The position numbers were made by a program, and so were the translations under genes. A stretch of 64,000 nucleotides of DNA, from NCBI RefSeq assembly GCF_900101875.1, contig NZ_FNAI01000021.1, forward strand, positions 45,006 through 109,005, in the 5' to 3' direction. Every line of letters begins with the position of its first letter. The first letter of the stretch is position 1. Of this stretch, positions 32,723-41,960 are shown in pieces. Origin of the DNA: Mucilaginibacter pineti (GTDB lineage Bacteria; Bacteroidota; Bacteroidia; Sphingobacteriales; Sphingobacteriaceae). The notes under the pieces are model-generated. The model ran no database searches. It saw nothing but the letters and a program-made list of their open reading frames with translations, and had not been told where the DNA came from.

Positions 32723-33451
32723 ATGAACAAGCATTTAATATTCCGTATCTCAGTTTTAATATTAATTATTTTAGGCAGTAATAATTATAGTTTTGCCCAG
32801 GATAGTACAAAAAAGGCAGGCGCTAAGCCTGCTGTTATAAAACCGGTTGTAAAATATAATGCAGCTTTAAAACCAGCCGTTCCGGGTGCCCCGGCAAAGT
32901 ATAACTACGCCCAGCCCCGCCCTACTGCTGCCGATTCGGCTTTGGCGAAAGATAAATCGCTTAACGGGCAGTACCAATATTTGCTAAGTAAATTGTTCCA
33001 TTATCAGCAGCCGCTGGCATCGGCCCTATGGAAAAATATGCGGGATACGCTAAACATCGAACGTAAAAAACTTGCCGCTGCCGAAGCCAAACTGACTACA
33101 CAAACCCAGGATATTACCGGCTTAAAAGCCGATGTGAGCACCAAAGATCAAACCCTTTCTGAATCAAACGCCAAACGCGATCAGATAAACCTGATTGGTA
33201 TTCCTTTTACAAAGGCTACTTATAACCTGCTGATGTGGGGCCTTGTTATTGTTTTTGGGGTGATAGCCGCCATTGTAATTGCCCGCTCGGGCGCGCACAG
33301 CCGCGAAGCCAAATACCGCATAAAACTATACAGCGAGCTGGACGAGGAATACAAAACCTACAAAGCCAAAGCCAACGAAAAGGAAAAGAAACTTGCCCGC
33401 GAACTGCAAACCGAACGCAACAAGCTGGATGAGTTGTTGGGCAGAGGATAG
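32723..33451 (+). CDS. Signal-peptide protein with coiled coil and late membrane segment
   Basis: About 242 residues from the ATG at 32723 (a TTG one codon before it is also possible). The signal peptide ends near YSFAQ. A Pro/Ala/Lys-rich stretch (residues about 30-65) is followed by a helix likely to form a coiled coil (LNIERKKLAAAEAKLTTQ, about 110-150), one transmembrane segment (LLMWGLVIVFGVIAAIVI, about 167-187) and a second charged coiled coil to the end. The overall design (membrane protein with long helices on both sides) is common in Bacteroidota, but no family name is recognised. Followed by repeat DNA. Confidence 0.7.
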   Translation: MNKHLIFRISVLILIILGSNNYSFAQDSTKKAGAKPAVIKPVVKYNAALKPAVPGAPAKYNYAQPRPTAADSALAKDKSLNGQYQYLLSKLFHYQQPLASALWKNMRDTLNIERKKLAAAEAKLTTQTQDITGLKADVSTKDQTLSESNAKRDQINLIGIPFTKATYNLLMWGLVIVFGVIAAIVIARSGAHSREAKYRIKLYSELDEEYKTYKAKANEKEKKLARELQTERNKLDELLGRG

Positions 33452-33541
33452 GTATTGGATGTGCAGATTTCAAATTTTAGATGTGCAGATGTAACACCCT
33501 CGCAAAATCAGTTGTTGCTATTGCGAGCAATAGCATAAAAG

Positions 33542-33620
33542 GGTGTCATGCTGAGCCTGTCGAAGCATAGCGGGCAAAGGCCTCTCCGCGCGCCCTTCGA
33601 CAGGCTCAGGGTGACAGGCC
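33542..33620. repeat. GTCATGCTGAGCCTGTCGAAGC-type inverted repeat
   Basis: GTGTCATGCTGAGCCTGTCGAAG at one edge and CTTCGACAGGCTCAGGGTGACA at the other, a strong inverted repeat and second copy of the 29421-29497 type. Just upstream lies a GGATGTGCAGATTTC motif (33458-33492) like that at 41776-41810. Confidence 0.85.
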
Positions 33621-33675
33621 CTTTAATAAAACCCGCCACAGATAATTGAGCTTAATAATTTTTCTAAACTCCCCC

Positions 33676-34299
33676 ATGAATAATAACGAACTTTTAACCC
33701 TCATAACCCGCCTGCGCTCTGTTGCTGATATTGGCCTGCTTTATGCCAAAAACGAATACGACATTGAACGCTATACCGAACTGCAGCAAATTGGCAACGA
33801 GATGCTGGATAAGGTTACCGGCTGGGGTGCCGATGCCATAAAGTTCAACTTCCCCATAGCTGCCGATTATCCTACTGCAAAAGTTGATGTGCGGGGTATA
33901 GTGCTATCGGCAGATAATAAGGTGCTACTGGCGAAGGAAAGTGCCGATGGCCGTTGGTCGTTACCCGGCGGCTGGGCCGATGTTGGGTACAGCCCCAGCG
34001 AAGTGATCATTAAAGAGTTTCAGGAAGAAACCGGGCTTGATGTGGTACCCGAAACCTTGCTGGCTGTGTTCGATAAGAAAATGCATCCGCATCCGGCGCA
34101 ACCCTGGTACGTGTACAAAATGATCTTCCATTGCAGGGCGGCATCGCTAATCCTTAACAAAGGTTTCGATGTGCTGGATGTGCAGTATTTCGACGTGGAT
34201 AACCTGCCCGAAATATCCGAGGACCGTATCCTGAAAAGTCAGATCATAACCCTCTGCCAAAAGATCATCGCCGGCGACAAGTCAACTTTATTTGATTAA
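33676..34299 (+). CDS. Nudix hydrolase with N-terminal Nudix_N domain
   Basis: A 207-residue protein from the ATG at 33676 (an in-frame start 30 bases upstream is less likely). Residues 1-60 form the helical Nudix_N-type domain (NELLTLITRLRSVADIGLLY). The Nudix domain starts near VDVRGIVLSADN and contains the box GGWADVGYSPSEVIIKEF followed by QEETGL, where Lys stands in place of the usual Arg of REUxEE. Related YjhB-like proteins hydrolyse ADP-ribose or other nucleoside diphosphate derivatives. The exact substrate is not visible. It is followed by an unusual TGACG repeat array. Confidence 0.85.
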   Translation: MNNNELLTLITRLRSVADIGLLYAKNEYDIERYTELQQIGNEMLDKVTGWGADAIKFNFPIAADYPTAKVDVRGIVLSADNKVLLAKESADGRWSLPGGWADVGYSPSEVIIKEFQEETGLDVVPETLLAVFDKKMHPHPAQPWYVYKMIFHCRAASLILNKGFDVLDVQYFDVDNLPEISEDRILKSQIITLCQKIIAGDKSTLFD

Positions 34300-34383
34300 C
34301 TGCTGACGCTCGCTGACGACCTACTGACGACTCGTGACGAGCTACTGACGGTTGCTGACGACGTACTGACGGCTACTGACGAA
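34300..34383. repeat. Degenerate TGACG minisatellite
   Basis: About eight units related to CTACTGACGA occur in 84 bases, at irregular 8-12-base steps, directly after the Nudix stop. No copy was seen elsewhere in the window. Confidence 0.8.
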
Positions 34384-34398
34384 TTGTATTAAGTTTAA

Positions 34399-35103
34399 TT
34401 ATTGTAGCGTATCGGCACCACCGGTAAGGGTTGGCAACGCACGTTTTTCTGGCGGTAATGCCTGGTATTTTTGGTAGGATTCTTTTACAAACATCGCCAC
34501 CGATTCGCCGTTATTATCCTTCAGCAAAGCATAAGTAGGCCTGTAAAGCGACATAAAGTTAATTAACTCCCTGCCCCTCAATGGGATCAGGCTCATTACA
34601 TAAGTATCGGTATACACTTGGTCAACCTCGCGTTGCTCTTCTTCGCGCTTAAAGTATCTCTTTAACCTGCGCGCATCGCGTCCGCTTTTACCAAACCAGG
34701 TAGATGGCGAAAAGGGATAAACCTTACTGCGGGTGTAAATTTCGGGATACTCCTTATGCGGGTCAAACACCTCTTTTTTTGCCGATATGTTAACCTCTTT
34801 TAATGATATGGTTTGCGTTTTAAGGTCGATACGTTTTGGTCTTAAATCTGTTACATACAGTGTATCAGACACATATCCCGGAGAATTAAATATAAGCGTA
34901 TGGCCAGTTACGGTCGCAATAGAAAAATTACCGTTTTTATCGGTGATGGTTATCTGCCGGTTATTGTTCATGTCCTTTATAAAAACATCGGGCAACCGGG
35001 TAGATTTACCATACTCATAAACGGTACCTTTTAAGTTGTTTTGTGCACTCGCGGTACCCGCAAAAAAAAGGGCGGCAATCCATATCAGATATTTAGGTTT
35101 CAT
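34399..35103 (-). CDS. Secreted protein with CarboxypepD_reg-like domain
   Basis: A 234-residue exported protein. The signal peptide (MKPKYLIWIAALFFAGTASA) is followed by a carboxypeptidase-regulatory-like beta-sandwich (residues about 22-105: NLKGTVYEYGKSTRLPDVFI, ITDKNGNFSIATV, SPGYVSDTLYV), the same fold as the N-terminal domain of Bacteroidota TonB receptors. The rest (about 110-234) is helical and basic-rich (SGRDARRLKRYFKREEEQ) and ends in an unstructured tail. Stand-alone copies are common in Bacteroidota; function unknown. Divergent from the YjbR gene. Confidence 0.75.
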   Translation of the reverse strand: MKPKYLIWIAALFFAGTASAQNNLKGTVYEYGKSTRLPDVFIKDMNNNRQITITDKNGNFSIATVTGHTLIFNSPGYVSDTLYVTDLRPKRIDLKTQTISLKEVNISAKKEVFDPHKEYPEIYTRSKVYPFSPSTWFGKSGRDARRLKRYFKREEEQREVDQVYTDTYVMSLIPLRGRELINFMSLYRPTYALLKDNNGESVAMFVKESYQKYQALPPEKRALPTLTGGADTLQ

Positions 35104-35274
35104 GGTAGATGATTTAAACTGTAAATTAAACCTATTTGAAGTATTATAGTTTGAAATTTAACACTTTTAACTGTTTAAACCACATTAATGACAAATATGT
35201 GAGGTTAAGCCGCCATGGCTGTACGGTTAATTAAATATTCGCGATATTTTTTATCTTTTTAACTAACTTTAATT

Positions 35275-35658
35275 ATGGCTTCACCCACTATGGCTTTCAT
35301 GCAATTTATACGCGGCTATTTATTGCCGTTGCCGGGTGTTACCGAGAGCATGCACTTTGAAGATCCTGCCTTTTATGTAAACGGCAAGATGCTGGCTATT
35401 GTAAAGGTTAAGGACTATATGCTGTCTATCCATACTATCGAGCGTGATAAATGGATGACCGCCGATCCGCATACATTTTTTATAACGCCGCATTTCATCA
35501 ACTATAAATACATGTTGGTACGGTTGGAAACCGTATCGTTAGCTGATGTTAAAGAACTGATCATCACTGCATACGTTACCCGTGCCACCAAAAAGCTAAT
35601 AAAGGACTATGAGGAAATGAAACTAAATGGCGATTTGAATGATAAAACAGATGACTAA
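35275..35658 (+). CDS. MmcQ/YjbR family protein
   Basis: A 127-residue small cytoplasmic protein with the MmcQ/YjbR fold: PGVTESMHFEDPAFYVNGKM at the start, then AIVKVKDYMLSIHT, and a C-terminal helix. The family has a CyaY-like/YjbR fold and is often described as DNA-binding, but the evidence is thin. The ATG at 35275 fits the domain start. It stands alone upstream of the GH20 gene, from which it is separated by 101 bases. Confidence 0.85.
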   Translation: MASPTMAFMQFIRGYLLPLPGVTESMHFEDPAFYVNGKMLAIVKVKDYMLSIHTIERDKWMTADPHTFFITPHFINYKYMLVRLETVSLADVKELIITAYVTRATKKLIKDYEEMKLNGDLNDKTDD

Positions 35659-35759
35659 TAGCTAATTACGATTTCCAATAATAAATTTTCCAACTTATTA
35701 AAATTATTTAAAAAGTTGTATATATTTACTGTCAGCTATTATCCCCAGCAAACACCACT

Positions 35760-38306
35760 ATGCGTAAAATTTTCACAACGGTGCTTATCGCGGCAGTTTT
35801 TATAAGCACTGCCTTTACCTTTAAAACCAATGGCAATAAATTTAATGTCGCCGATCTGCATATCAGCTGGGAGGTAGTTGATAATAACTATCAAAACAAA
35901 AATGAGGCCGTAACCGCACTGGTAATCAGCAATAAAGGTAAAAATACATTGCCTGCCGCCGGGTGGAAATTCTATTTTAACTCAGGTCGTGGCTTTACCG
36001 AAAATGCAGTGAGCGGCAATGCCAAAATAAACCAGGTAAACGGCGATCTGTACAGCATTACCCCAACCAATGGTTTCAAGGAAGTAAAACCCGGTGAAAG
36101 TGCCCGCATTGAATATATAAATGACGATCCTGTTGTAAACATAACCGATGGCCCCGAGGGCATCTACCTTGTTTGGGATGCGCAACCAGATAAGGGCTAT
36201 AGCATTGGCTCGTTTGACATTAAACCCTATAAGCCTACTTACCAGGGCCTGATAACTCCTGAAATCGTTTTCGACAGGAATAAAGCCATTGCCGATATCC
36301 CAGCCGATCAGTTGCCAAAGGTTTTCCCTACACCTGTTAATTATAGCGAAACCAATGGGAGTTTTACATTCTCTGCTAATCTGCATATTTCCAACCCCGA
36401 TGGTAAGTTTAAAAAAGAGCTATCCATTTTGGATAACGATATTAAAAACCTATTTGGAAAAAGGAGCACCAATCGCTATTCTGACAACGGATTAACGCTT
36501 GAATACAAGGACGGATTGGCAAACGAAGCGTATGAGATAAGCGTTAAGTCATCTGCGGTAACAATCCGTGCATCAACAGCAACAGGGATCTTTTATGGCA
36601 TCCAGTCGCTTAAAACACTGATACCGGCTACGGCCATAGCTAAAGCACCTGCATCAGTCCAAATTCCGTGTGTTGAAATTGCCGATGAGCCCCGCTTTGC
36701 CCACCGTGCGGTAATGCTTGATGTAGCAAGAAACTTTCAGCCTAAAAAAGAGGTGATAAAACTGATAGATGCCATGAGCTTGTACAAATTAAATGTACTA
36801 CACATGCACTTAACGGATGATGAAGGCTGGCGTTTGGAAATTCCGTCGCTGCCCGAGCTTACAAATGTTGGTGCAAAACGCGGCCATACACTGAATAGTA
36901 AGCACTTTTTGCCGGCATCTCACGGTTCTGGCCCCGATGTGAATAATACAGTGGGTACCGGCTTTTATACCCGCGCCGATTATCTGGAGATCTTGAGATA
37001 CGCAACAGATCGTCACATAACCGTGATCCCTGAGCTGGAAACACCCGGTCATGCAAGGGCGGCTATAAAAGCCATGAATGCCCGCTATGATCGCTTGGCG
37101 GCCGAAGGAAAAAAAGATGAGGCAATTAAATATCTGCTGTACGATTTAAACGATAAATCGGAATATCGCTCGGTACAGTTCTGGAACGATAACGTGATCG
37201 ATGTATCGCTGCCATCTACCTATAACTTTGTGGAAACGGTAGTTGATAATGTGATTGCTATGTACAAAGAAGCTGGCGCTCCGCTGCCAACCATCCATTT
37301 TGGTGGGGATGAGGTACCGGCCCATGTGTGGGAACAATCGCCGGCTTACCTCGCATTAAAAGCCACCCATCCCGAGATACAAAACACCGGCGACCTCTGG
37401 TATTACTTCTACGGCAGGGTTAACCAGATCCTGAAATCAAAGGGCGTTCGCCTCTCCGGCTGGGAAGAAATGGCACTACGCAAAACCACCCTGGATGGCG
37501 CGAATACCTACGTGCCCAATCCAGATTTTACAGGCGAACACCTGCAAGCCGATGTATGGAACAATGTTTTGGGCGATGGACAGGAAGATCTGGCGTATCG
37601 TCTCGCCAATGGCGGATACAAAGTGGTGCTTACCTGTGTTACCAATTTATACTTTGATATGGCAAGCTACAAGGCCTTTGATGAGCCCGGCTATTATTGG
37701 GGCGCTTTCCTGGGTATTGATAAATTTTACTCTTTCATTCCTTACGATTACTTCAAAAATGCCGATGTAGACAAAAACGGCATCCCCATTAACAAAAACC
37801 TGTTTATTGGCAAACAGCGCCTTACAGATTATGGCAAAGGCAATATTATAGGCTTACAAGGCGCACTATGGGCCGAAACCGTAAAAAGTACCGACCGCAT
37901 GGAATACATGATGTTCCCTAAATTGCTGGCCCTTGCAGAACGTGCCTGGGGAAAAAACCCGGATTGGGCTACAGAAAAAGATACGACAAAAGCGCATGAG
38001 GCGTACAAACAGGCATACTCCCAATTTTTGAACATACTGGGTAAACGCGAACTACCAAGATTAACCTATTATGGCAATGGCTACAATTACCGGATACCAA
38101 AACCGGGTATCAGCTTGCAGGATGGTAAATACCTGAGCAATGTAGAATACCCCGGTTTAGCCATTCGCTATACTACCAACGGGAAAGACCCAGACGCGAA
38201 AAGTAAATTATATACCGGCCCTGTCACCTATAATGGCGGTGTAATTAAATTCCGTGCCTTTGACCTTAAAGGTCGTGGTGGTAATGTGGCTGTTGCGGGG
38301 GAATAG
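35760..38306 (+). CDS. Beta-N-acetylhexosaminidase, GH20
   Basis: An 848-residue exported enzyme. The signal peptide is MRKIFTTVLIAAVFISTAFT. Domains follow in order: an N-terminal CHB_HEX-type beta-sandwich (residues about 25-165), a GH20b-like domain (about 185-310), the GH20 TIM barrel (about 315-740) and a C-terminal chitobiase-type domain (about 770-848). The catalytic pair is D517-E518 in HFGGDEVPAHVW, and LNVLHMHLTDDEGWRLEI is a further family motif. It hydrolyses terminal GlcNAc or GalNAc from chitin fragments, peptidoglycan or glycans. The nagB-like gene near 63.9 kb could use the released sugar after phosphorylation, but it is not adjacent. Confidence 0.95.
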   Translation: MRKIFTTVLIAAVFISTAFTFKTNGNKFNVADLHISWEVVDNNYQNKNEAVTALVISNKGKNTLPAAGWKFYFNSGRGFTENAVSGNAKINQVNGDLYSITPTNGFKEVKPGESARIEYINDDPVVNITDGPEGIYLVWDAQPDKGYSIGSFDIKPYKPTYQGLITPEIVFDRNKAIADIPADQLPKVFPTPVNYSETNGSFTFSANLHISNPDGKFKKELSILDNDIKNLFGKRSTNRYSDNGLTLEYKDGLANEAYEISVKSSAVTIRASTATGIFYGIQSLKTLIPATAIAKAPASVQIPCVEIADEPRFAHRAVMLDVARNFQPKKEVIKLIDAMSLYKLNVLHMHLTDDEGWRLEIPSLPELTNVGAKRGHTLNSKHFLPASHGSGPDVNNTVGTGFYTRADYLEILRYATDRHITVIPELETPGHARAAIKAMNARYDRLAAEGKKDEAIKYLLYDLNDKSEYRSVQFWNDNVIDVSLPSTYNFVETVVDNVIAMYKEAGAPLPTIHFGGDEVPAHVWEQSPAYLALKATHPEIQNTGDLWYYFYGRVNQILKSKGVRLSGWEEMALRKTTLDGANTYVPNPDFTGEHLQADVWNNVLGDGQEDLAYRLANGGYKVVLTCVTNLYFDMASYKAFDEPGYYWGAFLGIDKFYSFIPYDYFKNADVDKNGIPINKNLFIGKQRLTDYGKGNIIGLQGALWAETVKSTDRMEYMMFPKLLALAERAWGKNPDWATEKDTTKAHEAYKQAYSQFLNILGKRELPRLTYYGNGYNYRIPKPGISLQDGKYLSNVEYPGLAIRYTTNGKDPDAKSKLYTGPVTYNGGVIKFRAFDLKGRGGNVAVAGE

Positions 38307-38388
38307 GTAATAAAGAAGGAAAAACAATGCAGTCGCCCGGCTGAAGCCTACGAGTGTTCGGAGGAATTGAGCTGTAATATCAAGTGCA

Positions 38389-38530
38389 AAGTTTGGCTAA
38401 AGCCATATAACTTTTATTTGTGAACCGTTGGCTAAAGCCAACGGCAATGATGAATAGGGGCTGGTTTTAAGAATTTCAATTCATTGCCGTCCCATTTATG
38501 GGACGGACTAAGAAACAGCAGGTCGGCTTT
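38389..38530. repeat. TTGGCTAAAGCC-type inverted repeat region
   Basis: TTTGGCTAAAGCC occurs at 38392-38404, TTGGCTAAAGCCAACGGCAATG at 38427-38448, and the inverted CATTGCCG and GGCTTTAGCCAA at 38483 and 38524. A CCCATTTATGGG palindrome sits at 38491-38502. No gene is seen in 38307-38620. Confidence 0.8.
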
Positions 38531-38620
38531 AGCCAAACTTCTAATTTTTCCAATACTTGTGCGCTCTTTCAGTGATATTTAACAAGCCCCTGGCCCGCGC
38601 GAAAGACTTTGTAATTACAC

Positions 38621-40711
38621 CTAAAACATCACATTCATTCCTGCCGAATAATTCCTCAATGGAGAGGGGTTATAATACCTGTTACCTGCAGCATTTAAAT
38701 CATTACCCAGGCTATATTTCTGGTTAAGGATGTTATCGGCACCGGCAAAAATCTCCAGATGTGTTTTTCGGCCGATCGTGGGCTGCCAATTCGCCTTTGC
38801 CTGCAACAGGTTGTAATGATTTGCATAAACCGTGTTTTTATCATTCAGCGGGATTTTTGCGGTATAGTTATGCTGTACAAATAGCGACAGGTTATAAGGT
38901 ACCCTTACCTGTAAACTGCTCACAAAAACCTGCTGTGGCACGCCGGTTAATTCGTTACCTGAATAGCTGACACCTGCAACTGCGTAATCCCTGAATTTGA
39001 ATTTACTTAACGAATACGATTCATTGAACTGTAAACCACGGATGATATGGGTGCTATTCGGTTTGATGATCCAGTCAGTAAAAGACAGTTCAAAGCCCGG
39101 TTGATTTGTACCGCCGGCGTTGATATAATCTTCGGTCTCATTGGCATTTATACGTCGTACAATCGCGTTACTTATATGATAGTAAAAAATGGATGCGTCC
39201 AGTAGCAAGGTTTGGTCTTCGTTACGCAGCCGGAAACCTGTTTCATAGTTCCAGCCGGTTTGGGCCTGTAAACCTGTATTAATTATATTACTTGTAGGCC
39301 TAACCTCGGCGGTTGTTGGCGTAGAATAACCACGACTCACCGATGCACGCCAGATAAAATCATTAGTTACCTGGTAGGATAACGCCAGCCTCGGCATCAA
39401 CTGCGGCGTAAAATCGCGATTGGTGAAGTTAGATTGATTATTGGGGTATAAATTCTTAAAATCGTACTGGTACCAGTTAAGGCTTAATGCCGCTTCCAGG
39501 TGCAGGCGTTTATTAAAATCCGCAGCATACCGGGCAAATACAAAATGCTGATTGGTATGTATATCGTCGCTGGCTTGGGTGGTATCCTTCACCCCTGCCC
39601 TGTTGCCATAATTGCTGATGCGGGAGTTGGTTTGCTGCCATTCTACCCCAAGGTTCACTTTCCAATTTGTATTTTCATGAGGTAAACCAGCCAGCTCAAA
39701 ATAAGTACGAAAACCATAGGTATTCTCACTGCGTTGTTCAAAATTACTGATAAACGGGTTTGCAAAATCAACATGGTTACCAAAAACTGATAGCACGTTG
39801 CGGATCCGGTCGCTAAAATGATATTCATTTACCAAACCACCCAGATACATAGTAGTGCTGATGCCTATTTTTTGCTGCAAAGCACCGGGTAATTTGAGTG
39901 TGGGTGTAACTGTAGGCTGGCGTGGTTGCTGCGGATTTGCGGCCAGCTGCGCAAGGTTTATGCCACCAGGTGTTTCATATTTAAGATCGGAATATAAACC
40001 GATCAACCGCAATTCGTTCTTGTTACTGTAGTTCCATTTGTCGGTAAGCTGTATGTAGTTGCGACTCATGTTGCTATGCTCCCGGTATCCCTGGTAAGCC
40101 TGGTAGCTTTGATTAACGTTCAGCAGATTATTGCCCGTGCGTTGTTGTACGGTAGCTTTTTGGTGAAACAGGCCGTAAGATCCGGCGCTGATGCCTGCCG
40201 AAATATAGCTACTATCATTATACCTGCTTATCGGGCTTAACGAAACCACTCCGCCCGAGTTGGCGCCAAACAAGCTGCCATCCGGTCCCTTTAAAATTTC
40301 GATGCCCTGAATATTGCCTATGTCGATAGCATTGAGATAGGTATTACCACCAGCATCCGTGAGCGGTATCTCGTCAAAATAAACCTTAACATCCCGTACC
40401 CCAAATGGCGACCGCAGTAAACTCCCCCTGATTGATAAGCGGTAACTCCCCGGCGACCGCTCCTCGGCCCGGATGCCCGGCACGGTGTTTAAAGCCGTAA
40501 CAAACGAGTTATCGGGCTGCAATTTTAGCTGCGCCGCGCCCAGCACACTTACTGATGCCGGTACGCTTAACACGGGTTGCTCGCTCAGGTAACCTTTAAC
40601 AGTGACCGTTTGCAAGCGGGTAACAGTATCTTTTTTAAGCTTTTTGCTTTGCGCCTGCGCAGTTAACGCAGAGATGAAAATTAAAAGTAGCGGGGTATAT
40701 CTTTTTATCAT
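38621..40711 (-). CDS. TonB-dependent outer-membrane receptor
   Basis: A 696-residue receptor with a signal peptide (MIKRYTPLLLIFISALTAQA). The plug domain (residues about 45-160) includes TVKGYLSEQPVLSVPASVSV, ALNTVPGIRAEERSPGSYRL and the IQGIEILKGPDGSLFGAN motif. A beta-barrel of about 530 residues follows and ends in an aromatic residue (AGMNVMF), as outer-membrane proteins do. It lacks the CarboxypepD N-terminal domain of SusC types, so it is more like siderophore, cobalamin or metal receptors. A BtuF-like gene is 121 bases upstream on the same strand, but no riboswitch is visible; the substrate is unknown. Confidence 0.93.
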   Translation of the reverse strand: MIKRYTPLLLIFISALTAQAQSKKLKKDTVTRLQTVTVKGYLSEQPVLSVPASVSVLGAAQLKLQPDNSFVTALNTVPGIRAEERSPGSYRLSIRGSLLRSPFGVRDVKVYFDEIPLTDAGGNTYLNAIDIGNIQGIEILKGPDGSLFGANSGGVVSLSPISRYNDSSYISAGISAGSYGLFHQKATVQQRTGNNLLNVNQSYQAYQGYREHSNMSRNYIQLTDKWNYSNKNELRLIGLYSDLKYETPGGINLAQLAANPQQPRQPTVTPTLKLPGALQQKIGISTTMYLGGLVNEYHFSDRIRNVLSVFGNHVDFANPFISNFEQRSENTYGFRTYFELAGLPHENTNWKVNLGVEWQQTNSRISNYGNRAGVKDTTQASDDIHTNQHFVFARYAADFNKRLHLEAALSLNWYQYDFKNLYPNNQSNFTNRDFTPQLMPRLALSYQVTNDFIWRASVSRGYSTPTTAEVRPTSNIINTGLQAQTGWNYETGFRLRNEDQTLLLDASIFYYHISNAIVRRINANETEDYINAGGTNQPGFELSFTDWIIKPNSTHIIRGLQFNESYSLSKFKFRDYAVAGVSYSGNELTGVPQQVFVSSLQVRVPYNLSLFVQHNYTAKIPLNDKNTVYANHYNLLQAKANWQPTIGRKTHLEIFAGADNILNQKYSLGNDLNAAGNRYYNPSPLRNYSAGMNVMF

Positions 40712-40832
40712 AGGTATTTTGGCAGATAAACAAAAATATGTGTTTTAACTCACTAAGCACTTTCTGTACTGTAACAAGTTGATTATTACTGACTATACAG
40801 ATGCCAGGAAAATGGCTGCGTGATTACGCAGA

Positions 40833-41759
40833 TTACATTCCAAACTTTATCCACCCTTCGCCTTCGTAACCAAAAGCAAATTGTTTAGGGCGAATTATCT
40901 CGGCCAGGATCTCAATGGAATCAACAATACGCGGACCGGGGCGGTTAAAATAATGGTTACCATCGGCAATATAAAGGCGGTTGTTTTTCACGGCTTGTAA
41001 ATCGGCAAAGCCAGGCAGCTGCATCAAAATATCGATCTCTTTGAGGGTGCGTTCTATAGAAAAGCCACAAGGCATTACTACAATAATCTCGGGGTTTTGT
41101 GCCTGAATATCTTCCCAGTTTACATAAGGCGAGTGCTTACCCTGCTGCGCCAAAACAGGTGTACCACCGGCTATGCTCACCAATTGAGGCACCCAGTTAC
41201 CAGATATCATCATCGGATCAAGCCATTCTATACAGGCTACGGTTGGTTTACTGTCGGCAAATTTTAATTTATGTTTGATGATATCCACCCGCTCATTCAG
41301 GAGTTCAAGCAGATCGGCACCTGCCTGTGGTACATTCAGCGCGGCAGCAATATTGGTGATATCGTTAAAAATATCTTCCAAACTATTGGGATGCAGTGAA
41401 ATGATACGGGCTTTTTTATCAAGGTAATTATCAAGCGCCTGCTCCACATCGGTAAGGGAAACGGCACAAACCTCGCACTGATCCTGCGTTATCACCACAT
41501 CGGGCGCAAGCGCCTTTATTTGCTCGCGCTTAACGGTATACACCGAAAGCGCATCGGCCAAAATTTCTTTTACCTTAATATCTATCTCCAAACTGCTCAA
41601 TCCATTTGCAAAATTAGCTTCGGTACATACAGGCAAGGCTTTAACCGTTTCGGGATAATCGCACTCGTGCGAGCGGCCAATAAGTTTATCCTGCAGCCCA
41701 AGGGCGCAAATTATTTCAGTTGCAGATGGTAATAAGGAAACTATTTTATCAGTTGGCAT
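40833..41759 (-). CDS. BtuF-like (cobalamin-binding type) protein without signal peptide
   Basis: A 308-residue protein of the periplasmic binding protein-like II metal/cobalamin class. It starts directly with MPTDKIVSLLPSATEIICAL, then DKLIGRSHECDYP and two lobes joined by a long helix (about 130-155). No signal peptide precedes the domain, as in many Bacteroidota and cyanobacterial BtuF-like proteins, so its location is uncertain. The segment QDQCEVCAVSL carries two Cys. Neighbouring TonB receptor downstream suggests a joint vitamin or metal uptake role, but no permease genes are present. Confidence 0.8.
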   Translation of the reverse strand: MPTDKIVSLLPSATEIICALGLQDKLIGRSHECDYPETVKALPVCTEANFANGLSSLEIDIKVKEILADALSVYTVKREQIKALAPDVVITQDQCEVCAVSLTDVEQALDNYLDKKARIISLHPNSLEDIFNDITNIAAALNVPQAGADLLELLNERVDIIKHKLKFADSKPTVACIEWLDPMMISGNWVPQLVSIAGGTPVLAQQGKHSPYVNWEDIQAQNPEIIVVMPCGFSIERTLKEIDILMQLPGFADLQAVKNNRLYIADGNHYFNRPGPRIVDSIEILAEIIRPKQFAFGYEGEGWIKFGM

Positions 41760-41775
41760 GTTGATTTTGATGTGA

Positions 41776-41940
41776 TCTTGATGTGCAGATTACAGATGTG
41801 CAAATGTACATAAACATGTTGCAATGGATTTGAAGATTTGAGAATTTGAAGATTTGAAAATAAATTATTCTGTCATTTTCAAATTCTCAAATCTTCAAAT
41901 TTTCAAATCACTCTGTCTGCACATTTGAAATCTGCACATT
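41776..41940. repeat. TGTGCAGATT and ATTTGAAGATTTG repeat cluster
   Basis: TGTGCAGATT and ATGTGCAAATG units flank a hairpin-forming core: TTTGAAGATTTGAGAATTTGAAGATTTG at 41830 pairs with the inverted CAAATTCTCAAATCTTCAAA at 41879-41898. ATGTGCAGAT-type units also occur at 33458-33492 and near 59884. Confidence 0.75.
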
Positions 41941-41947
41941 TTGAACA

Positions 41948-41955
41948 TATCTTTG
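41948..41955 (+). promoter_or_regulatory. -7 box of the LysE-type gene
   Basis: TATCTTTG followed by GCGCCA and then ATG at 41961, five bases between box and start codon. A leaderless mRNA is predicted, as for the ABC-F gene. Confidence 0.6.
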
Positions 41956-41960
41956 CGCCA

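Noticed and set aside
34300..34383. CRISPR array
   Set aside because: Units are about 10 bases, irregular and without spacers; no cas genes are present.
40712..40832. Cobalamin riboswitch between the BtuF-like gene and the TonB receptor gene
   Set aside because: The 121-base gap is too short for a full element and no B12-box-like sequence was seen.
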